A stretch of DNA of 8,242 bases. Origin: an uncultured Bacteroidota bacterium (GTDB lineage: Bacteria > Bacteroidota > Bacteroidia > NS11-12g > UBA955). Position 1 is the first letter of the stretch. The number at the start of each line of letters is the position of its first letter. This document shows, in pieces, positions 1-4,763 of this stretch. The DNA lies in assembly GCA_903953615.1 (NCBI GenBank), contig CAJBKH010000023.1, positions 1-8,242 on the forward strand, given 5' to 3'. Both the position numbers and the translations under genes were made by a program. The notes beneath the pieces were generated by a model. That model saw nothing but the letters and a program-made list of their open reading frames with translations. It was not told where the DNA came from and did not search any database.

Positions 1-57
1 TCAGGTATGAAGGGCGAGCCTGCGCGAGAAGACCAATTGAAATTTTCTATGCGTGGT

Positions 58-106
58 GGTTTTTTTGTTACTTTTTTGACCATTCAAAAAAGTAAAAGAA
101 AGAACC
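58..106. repeat. Long imperfect hairpin, possible interspersed repeat or terminator
   Basis: A perfect 12-bp inverted repeat (68-79, TTACTTTTTTGA, against 84-95, TCAAAAAAGTAA) encloses a 4-base loop. The stem continues outwards to 58 and 106 with one mismatch, one bulged base and two G-U type pairs. It lies downstream of the transketolase C-terminal gene. The right arm is A-rich on both strands and no U-run follows, so it is not a textbook intrinsic terminator. The block before it (1-60) is richer in G+C than its surroundings. From memory, similar ACTTTTTTG...CAAAAAAGT hairpins recur between genes in Bacteroidota genomes, which suggests a dispersed repeat or bidirectional terminator, but this was not checked. 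The rest of 1-206 holds no convincing gene. Confidence 0.5.
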
Positions 107-192
107 GACCGAAGCCACTATGTTAAAAGTTATAAGAAACTATTCTTGAAAGCAAAAAGTAATAAAGTGCGAAGAATAAAACTAAGTTTTAA

Positions 193-221
193 ATTAAAAG
201 AAAATTTTATTTTCTTTTAAT
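193..221 (-). terminator. AT-rich hairpin over the end of the transketolase operon
   Basis: A perfect 12-bp inverted repeat (193-204 against 210-221) with a 5-base loop spans the last codons and the TAA stop of the transketolase C-terminal gene. Read on the minus strand, the distal arm is U-rich (TTTTCTTTTAAT) and is followed by more A/T. It could work as a weak intrinsic terminator for the three-gene operon. The stem has only one G-C pair, so termination is an inference, while the inverted repeat itself is plain. Confidence 0.4.
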
Positions 222-1160
222 CACGCGCTCTACAGCATTCACCACATCAATTGTATCCAAATGATACTTCGCCATTAACTGATCAGGTGTACCACTCTCT
301 CCAAAGGTATCATTCACACCAACCATCTCAACAGGCGTAGGTAAATTGCGTGCCAATAATTGACAAATGCTATCACCTAATCCACCATTCATCATGTGCT
401 CTTCTGCAGTTACAACACATCTGGTTTTGCGTACAGAATTTAAAATGGCAGCATCATCCAATGGTTTAATGGTATGTATATTGATAACCTCTGCACTTAT
501 GCCTTTTTCTGCCAAAGCTTGCGCTGCTAAAATACTTTTCCAAACCAAGTGTCCGGTACAGAAAATAGAAACATCTGTGCCTTCGTATATGGTAACTGCT
601 TTACCGATTTCGAATACTTGATCGGGTTTGGTAAAGATGGCTACTTTTGGTCTGCCGAAACGCAAGTAACAAGGACCATCGTGATTGGCAATGGCAAGGG
701 TTGCTGCTTTGGTTTGGTTGTAATCGCAAGGATTAATCACCACCATGCCTGGCAACATTTTCATTAAACCAAGGTCTTCTAATATTTGGTGTGTTGCACC
801 ATCTTCGCCTAAGGTAACACCGGCATGCGATGCACATATTTTTACATTCTTGCCACTGTAGGCAATGCTCTGTCTGATTTGATCGTATACACGACCCGTG
901 CTAAAATTAGCAAAGGTGCCAGTGAAAGGAATTTTACCACCTGTTGCTAAGCCTGCTGCTACGCCCATCATGTTGGCTTCTGCTATGCCCATTTGATAAA
1001 AACGGTCTGGAAATTCTTTTTTGAATCCATCCATTTTTAATGAGCCTGTAAGGTCGGCACAAAGTGCAACGATATTGCTGTTTTGTTTGCCTGCTTCAAG
1101 TAAGCCTGCTCCAAAGCCAGAGCGGGTATCGTTATTGCCAAGTATTTCTATGGTTTGCAT
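207..1160 (-). CDS. Transketolase, C-terminal subunit (pyrimidine-binding and C-terminal domains)
   Basis: This 317-residue protein is the second half of a split transketolase. It would pair in the cytosol with the N-terminal subunit encoded at 2551-3429 to form the thiamine diphosphate enzyme that moves two-carbon units between sugar phosphates in the non-oxidative pentose phosphate pathway. The pyrimidine-binding domain (about 1-165) has the MGIAEANM motif, in which Glu61 is the expected residue contacting the thiamine aminopyrimidine. It also has TFANFSTGRVYDQIR (about 82-96) and GATHQILEDL (121-130). A C-terminal transketolase domain follows (about 185-310). The ATG at 1158-1160 overlaps the TAA of the vWA gene by one base (TAATG), which suggests coupled translation and supports this start. 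Length fits stand-alone C-terminal subunits. The family call is secure. A related two-subunit enzyme acting on other sugar phosphates cannot be fully excluded. Confidence 0.93.
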   Translation of the reverse strand: MQTIEILGNNDTRSGFGAGLLEAGKQNSNIVALCADLTGSLKMDGFKKEFPDRFYQMGIAEANMMGVAAGLATGGKIPFTGTFANFSTGRVYDQIRQSIAYSGKNVKICASHAGVTLGEDGATHQILEDLGLMKMLPGMVVINPCDYNQTKAATLAIANHDGPCYLRFGRPKVAIFTKPDQVFEIGKAVTIYEGTDVSIFCTGHLVWKSILAAQALAEKGISAEVINIHTIKPLDDAAILNSVRKTRCVVTAEEHMMNGGLGDSICQLLARNLPTPVEMVGVNDTFGESGTPDQLMAKYHLDTIDVVNAVERVIKRK

Positions 1161-2551
1161 TATAAATTTAATTCTGATGTTGTTGCTGATGTAATGATAA
1201 ATTCTTTTTCGAAGGTGTAGATGGTGCGGGTTTCAGATTTACTGCGACCGATCAACACATATTTGCCGGGTTGCATAATGATGGTTTGAAAATACTCATC
1301 TGAAATATCGCATACCCATTCTATTTTACCATTTACTGTTTGGTAAATAGCGGCTACTAAATTTGTTTTCTTATTGATTTGTAAACGGCCTGGTTGGTCG
1401 ATGGTAATAAAAGTGGTTTTGTTTTGATCAACCACCACACTGTCGTAATATTTTCTTGGGGTTGTTAATACCTCTAAATCATATGCCCCAGTTATGTATC
1501 TTTTGGTAGTATTAAAGCTTTGTGCATTGATGGTTTTTGGTTTGTTGTGCACTTTAATAACGGCCTTTAATTCTAAATAATTGGTGACACCTTTTGATAT
1601 CAATTGAATATGACCTTGCGGTACATCAATGGGAATAATATTGTGTTTGCCAACGATGAGTTCAACATTGGTTTTGGTAACAGGAGGCATTGTATGCACG
1701 GTGATATCATACTTGCGCATAGGGTCTAAGAACAAGGTATCGGGCACTCCTCTGCCATTCATGGTGTGGTCGAAATTGTGTAATAATTTTTTGGTGAAAT
1801 GGTCGTAGATGCTCATGGCCACATCGGTTTCAACGGGACGTATTTGTTTGTCCAATAAATTGATTTGACAACTGGTAGCATTCATGGCTTGCGATATCAC
1901 AACGCCTACCACATTGTTCGCATCTTTTTCGGTATTGGCATCGTAATAAGTGCCAGCACAATTAAAGTTTAATTTAAACTGATCGGTAGAACCAACACCA
2001 ATAATAAAAGGTTTTAAAAAAATACCTTTTCTCTGTAAGGCTTGCGAAATGGCACATGGGTCGCCAGTACATTCTTCTAATCCATCGGTTATGATGATTA
2101 TTAAGTTTCTTACGCCTGTTTCTGCCGGAAAATCTTTTTCACTTTCTTGCAAAGAATAAGCAATTGGGGTCCAACCCTTAGGTATTAAACTCGTGATTCT
2201 TTTTTTTATGAGGATGTGGTTATTCGGTGCAAAGGGCACCTCTAGTCGAGAGTCTTTGCAATCTTTTTGATCCACTGTTTTTTGATGTCCATAAACTCTT
2301 AATGCTAATTCTACATTGCTAAAAGATTTAAAACTATCCACCATTTTAAGGGCTATTTTTTTAGCCGCTTGCATGCGCGTGCCTTTTTCTAAAGTAGAGG
2401 TCATACTGCCCGATGCATCAAAAATAATAAGGATGCGGGTTTTCTGTTTGGTTTGCGCAGATAGTCCGAACGCTAGAAAAAGCGCCATTGTTAAAAGCAA
2501 TGATTTCATATACTGAACAAACGTGTAGTGCATCAAACTATTGTGTTGCAT
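1160..2551 (-). CDS. Secreted von Willebrand factor A (vWA) domain protein
   Basis: This 463-residue protein is probably exported. Residues 15-32 form a signal peptide (Met15-Lys16, hydrophobic core, SAQ cleavage region), and no lipobox is seen. The vWA domain (about 38-225) has a complete metal-binding MIDAS set: DASGS at 45-49, Thr128 in GWTPIAYSL, and Asp156 in ITDG. The DGLEECTGDPC stretch (156-166), with Cys161 and Cys166, is typical of exported bacterial vWA proteins. The remaining 240 residues look beta-rich and match no domain I can name. vWA domains usually mediate metal-dependent protein binding; the partner here is unknown. The ATG at 2549-2551 overlaps the stop of the transketolase N-terminal gene (TAATG). 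However, Met15 (ATG at 2507-2509) gives a much more ordinary signal peptide and may be the true start. Its place between two transketolase halves is odd, because those act in the cytosol. Confidence 0.88.
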   Translation of the reverse strand: MQHNSLMHYTFVQYMKSLLLTMALFLAFGLSAQTKQKTRILIIFDASGSMTSTLEKGTRMQAAKKIALKMVDSFKSFSNVELALRVYGHQKTVDQKDCKDSRLEVPFAPNNHILIKKRITSLIPKGWTPIAYSLQESEKDFPAETGVRNLIIIITDGLEECTGDPCAISQALQRKGIFLKPFIIGVGSTDQFKLNFNCAGTYYDANTEKDANNVVGVVISQAMNATSCQINLLDKQIRPVETDVAMSIYDHFTKKLLHNFDHTMNGRGVPDTLFLDPMRKYDITVHTMPPVTKTNVELIVGKHNIIPIDVPQGHIQLISKGVTNYLELKAVIKVHNKPKTINAQSFNTTKRYITGAYDLEVLTTPRKYYDSVVVDQNKTTFITIDQPGRLQINKKTNLVAAIYQTVNGKIEWVCDISDEYFQTIIMQPGKYVLIGRSKSETRTIYTFEKEFIITSATTSELNL

Positions 2552-3429
2552 TAATAATCGCCCAAAGTTTCTGGTAGTTGCGCCAAGGCTTTTGCCAATT
2601 GGTCGTCGTTAGGCGCTATGCCGTGCCACTCGTGACTGCCCATCATGAAATCAACACCAGCTCCCATTTCGGTTTTCATTAAGATAACGATTGGGTGACC
2701 TTGGCCTTGTAAAGCTTTTGCTTTGGCATTGGTATCCAAAATGTCTTGCATGTTGTTGCCATCCATTTCTAAAACGGTCCATTTAAAAGCTTCGAATTTG
2801 CTTCTTAAAGAATCAAAACCCATGATCTCAACAACCCCACCAGCTATTTGTTGTTTATTGTAATCAACGGCTGCAATGATATTGTCTAAGCCATGGTGAC
2901 CAGCATACATAATGGCTTCCCAATTTTGACCTTCTTGTAATTCGCCATCACCAGTTAATACATAAACTGTGTGTGCATCTTTATCTGCTCTTTTCGCTAA
3001 TGCCATACCAATTGAAACAGATAAGCCTTGACCTAATGAACCAGATGCAATTCGCACACCAGGTAAGCCCTCGTGGGTGGTTGGGTGACCTTGTAAACGG
3101 CTGTTTAGTTTTCTAAAGGTGCTCAATTCTTTCACATCGAAATAACCACTGTGTGCCAACACGCTATAGAATACCGGACTGATATGACCGTTAGATAAAA
3201 CAAACACATCTTCATTTTTGCCTTCCATGGAAAACGCTTTTGGCTTGTGGTCCATGATGTTAAAATAAAGGGCTGTTAAATAATCGGCACAGCCAAGTGA
3301 GCCTCCTGGGTGACCGCTTTGAACGGCATGCACCATGCGAACGATATCTCTTCTTACCTGTGAAGCAATTTGTTGTAATTCTATAGCAGTAGACATTTTG
3401 TTGGGTTGTATTTCTGTGTGCGTTGACAT
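2551..3429 (-). CDS. Transketolase, N-terminal subunit (thiamine diphosphate-binding domain)
   Basis: This 292-residue protein is the pyrophosphate-binding half of a split transketolase; its partner is encoded at 207-1160. Visible motifs are GHPGGSLG (39-46), SNGHISP (79-85), QGHP (113-116) and the thiamine diphosphate signature starting GDGELQEGQNWEA (160 onward) and ending with DYN (189-191), which supplies the Mg2+ and diphosphate ligands. His40, His82 and His115 sit where transketolases have active-site histidines. The two subunits total 609 residues, slightly less than a single-chain enzyme, as usual for split versions. It is the first gene of the operon. The ATG at 3427-3429 gives an 11-residue extension before a second Met (ATG at 3394-3396, MSTAIELQQIASQ). 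That second start fits the family N-terminus equally well. No Shine-Dalgarno sequence decides between them. Confidence 0.94.
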   Translation of the reverse strand: MSTHTEIQPNKMSTAIELQQIASQVRRDIVRMVHAVQSGHPGGSLGCADYLTALYFNIMDHKPKAFSMEGKNEDVFVLSNGHISPVFYSVLAHSGYFDVKELSTFRKLNSRLQGHPTTHEGLPGVRIASGSLGQGLSVSIGMALAKRADKDAHTVYVLTGDGELQEGQNWEAIMYAGHHGLDNIIAAVDYNKQQIAGGVVEIMGFDSLRSKFEAFKWTVLEMDGNNMQDILDTNAKAKALQGQGHPIVILMKTEMGAGVDFMMGSHEWHGIAPNDDQLAKALAQLPETLGDY

Positions 3430-3448
3430 TTAGATATTAATCAAGATG

Positions 3449-3456
3449 CAAAAATC
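3449..3456 (-). promoter_or_regulatory. Possible -7 promoter box for the transketolase operon
   Basis: Read on the minus strand this is GATTTTTG, seven of eight positions of the Bacteroidota -7 consensus TAnnTTTG. It lies about 20 bases before the ATG at 3429 and about 53 bases before the alternative ATG at 3396. No TTTG-like -33 element stands out at the right distance. In such AT-rich DNA a 7/8 match can arise by chance. Confidence 0.3.
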
Positions 3457-3718
3457 AAGCAATTAATCTGTTTTTTTGTTGATATGTCCTTATTTTTATA
3501 AACGAATAATAAACGATTCACTTTTTTTAATGATTCCGCAAATGCTAAATAAATTTAAATTGTTGGCGGTACTTAAATTAGACTCGAACAATCAAAATTT
3601 TTGCATGCATTCGTTAGAAAAGATTACATCGATTTGAAACCTACTTATCAATCGTTAAATCTCTGAATATAAGCATTTTTTACTTTATTTCCAAGCACTG
3701 ATGCCTGTTCTTATGTTG

Positions 3719-3726
3719 TAACTTTG
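3719..3726 (+). promoter_or_regulatory. Bacteroidota-type -7 promoter box (TAACTTTG)
   Basis: TAACTTTG is a full match to the TAnnTTTG -7 element used by the Bacteroidota housekeeping sigma factor. Transcription would start at about 3733, leaving a leader of roughly 15 bases before the ATG at 3748. A TTG codon at 3724-3726 opens the same frame eight codons upstream, but it lies inside this box and would not be transcribed, so the promoter helps settle the start. A -33 element is not clear; only a weak ACTG is seen near 3697-3700. Confidence 0.6.
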
Positions 3727-3747
3727 AAAATATTAATATACATACAC

Positions 3748-4587
3748 ATGAAAGCCATCTTTTATTCCAACGGCATCGATATTTTCGGTCCTGTCAATCT
3801 TGCTGAATTCAGCGAGAACAGATATTATAAAAGTACCCTCATCTGGTACGAAGGATTAAAAGGTTGGGTAAACATTGCCGACTGTTCAGAACTAAAACAT
3901 CTAATTGGTACCATGGCAACACCTGCTATCGATGGGGATTTACAACATGCATTGCCCAATTTAACACCGCCACTTACTTCGCAAATCGCGAATACGAAAA
4001 GAGGCTTAAAACGTTCAATATTAATAGCAGCATTGTTATTACTGCTCTTGGGTGTTTTATCATTTTATAATTTTAATTTGAAGCCTGTCAATGCAGGCAA
4101 TACTGAAAATAATGCCATCGTACTACCTAGTTTGTTGGATACCTTGCCCCAAGATACCGCCAAACAAAGGAAGTTGAAACACGATGCCATGATTGCAAAG
4201 CAAGCCGAAATAAAAACCTACCGCATCAATTGGTCTAAATTTGTGATACCCTCCACCAACGAATATAGCGCTAACGAACTCGGTGGCATCAGCGATTTAA
4301 AAATTATACTAAAAAACAATTGTCCTTATACCATCGACCATGCCCAAGTGCAAGTAAATTATTTGAAAGCCAATGGTGCAGTTTACCATACCGAGCGCCT
4401 CGACTTCGATAATTTAGAAGCCAAAACAAGCAAAGAAGTATTTGCTCCCAACAGCGACCGCGGGGTATCCATTAGCTGTTCCGTTATCATCATCAAAAGC
4501 ACTGCCTTGAATTTGTGCTGCGATAAGACTGCTAAGAATTTTAAATCACTGACGGGCGAAGACCCTTACCGTTGCTTTCTGCAGTAG
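3748..4587 (+). CDS. Membrane protein with N-terminal GYF_2-like (DUF4339) domain
   Basis: This 279-residue protein has three visible parts. Residues 1-53 look like a GYF_2/DUF4339 domain: FYSNGIDIFGPV near the start, then LIWYEGLKGWVNIADCSEL with the conserved W-Y-x-G-L-x-x-W pattern. These domains are thought to bind other proteins or sit on the cytosolic face of membrane proteins. One transmembrane helix follows (about 90-107), preceded by KRGLKR, so the N-terminus should be cytosolic and the C-terminus outside. The outer part ends in a likely beta-sandwich domain (about 178-258) with GGISDLKI and APNSDRG motifs and a GEDPYRC tail; I recall similar ends in other Bacteroidota proteins. It has five cysteines (192, 244, 257, 258, 276). 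The ATG at 3748 is chosen over the upstream in-frame TTG because the latter lies within the promoter box. Its role is unknown. It stands alone, with its own promoter upstream and palindromes downstream. Confidence 0.85.
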   Translation: MKAIFYSNGIDIFGPVNLAEFSENRYYKSTLIWYEGLKGWVNIADCSELKHLIGTMATPAIDGDLQHALPNLTPPLTSQIANTKRGLKRSILIAALLLLLLGVLSFYNFNLKPVNAGNTENNAIVLPSLLDTLPQDTAKQRKLKHDAMIAKQAEIKTYRINWSKFVIPSTNEYSANELGGISDLKIILKNNCPYTIDHAQVQVNYLKANGAVYHTERLDFDNLEAKTSKEVFAPNSDRGVSISCSVIIIKSTALNLCCDKTAKNFKSLTGEDPYRCFLQ

Positions 4588-4614
4588 TTGGGACATGATA
4601 TATCATGTCCCAAC
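4587..4614. repeat. Perfect 28-bp palindrome directly after the GYF_2-like gene
   Basis: The 28 bases are perfectly self-complementary (14-bp arm GTTGGGACATGATA), centred between 4600 and 4601. The first base is the last base of the TAG stop codon. No T-run follows, so it does not look like an E. coli-style terminator, but as RNA it would form a strong hairpin and could stop transcription or protect the 3' end. It shares its core with the palindrome at 4649-4672. A dimeric-protein operator or a REP-like mobile hairpin are other readings. Confidence 0.75.
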
Positions 4615-4648
4615 AGGGGCAGCCCAGCAACCAAAGATAAATGCATGT

Positions 4649-4672
4649 ACGGTCATGACATGTCATGGCCGT
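4649..4672. repeat. Second, related 24-bp palindrome
   Basis: The arms pair at 11 of 12 positions around a centre between 4660 and 4661. The exception, T4653 against G4668, is a G-U pair in plus-strand RNA but an A-C mismatch on the other strand, which favours a plus-strand RNA hairpin. Its 14-base core CATGACATGTCATG differs from that of the first palindrome (CATGATATATCATG) at two symmetric positions only, so pairing is kept. The centre lies exactly 60 bp after that of the first palindrome. Confidence 0.7.
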
Positions 4673-4717
4673 TCAGCCAATCAACAAATTCTATAATTTA
4701 TTTTCGTTGAAATAAGA

Positions 4718-4725
4718 TATTTTTG
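4718..4725 (+). promoter_or_regulatory. Bacteroidota-type -7 promoter box (TATTTTTG) for the PIG-L/symporter operon
   Basis: TATTTTTG is a full match to the TAnnTTTG -7 element. A TTTA at 4697-4700, 17 bases upstream, could be a weak -33 element. Transcription would begin near 4732, leaving a leader of about 32 bases before the ATG at 4764. It follows the paired palindromes, consistent with a new transcription unit starting here. Confidence 0.6.
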
Positions 4726-4763
4726 AAACTTGTTATAACAAATCTCAGTTTTAAATATTGACA

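Larger units (their letters stand above)
3430..3747. promoter_or_regulatory. Divergent intergenic region between the transketolase operon and the GYF_2-like gene
   Basis: These 318 bp separate genes transcribed in opposite directions, so promoters for both should lie here. The sequence is strongly AT-rich. It holds a clear Bacteroidota-type promoter box for the right-hand gene (3719-3726) and a weaker one for the left-hand operon (3449-3456). The octamer ATAAACGA occurs twice at 3498-3505 and 3509-3516, 11 bp apart, about one helical turn, which could be a regulator site. A 10-bp palindrome AATTTAAATT lies at 3552-3561. No open frame here looks like a gene, and no structured RNA was recognised. 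Confidence 0.6.

Noticed and set aside
1..126. Plus-strand frame open from the window edge to a TAA at 124-126, as if the end of a gene entering from the left
   Set aside because: The 41-residue translation (including MRGGFFVTFLTIQKSK) runs through the hairpin at 58-106 and looks like spurious translation of a structured repeat, with no domain character.
367..767. Two overlapping plus-strand frames of 84 and 72 codons
   Set aside because: They lie antisense inside the well-supported transketolase C-terminal gene and show no protein-like features.
207..1160. Pyruvate dehydrogenase E1 beta subunit or DXP synthase half as an alternative identity
   Set aside because: The partner gene has transketolase-specific GHPGGSLG and SNGHISP motifs, and both lengths match split transketolase subunits.
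2316..2516. Plus-strand frame of 66 codons
   Set aside because: It is the complement of the vWA domain and signal-peptide coding sequence.
3430..3747. Possible riboswitch or small RNA in the divergent gap
   Set aside because: Only AT-rich sequence, short repeats and promoter-like boxes were found; no stable multi-helix fold or known riboswitch motif was recognised, and the predicted leader of the right-hand gene is only about 15 bases.
3864..4070. Second plus-strand frame of 68 codons inside the GYF_2-like gene
   Set aside because: It is a shifted reading of a gene with clear domain and membrane-helix signals; nothing suggests a nested gene.
4587..4672. A minimal CRISPR array formed by the two similar palindromes
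   Set aside because: Only two diverged units exist, each a full palindrome, with no further repeats and no cas genes.
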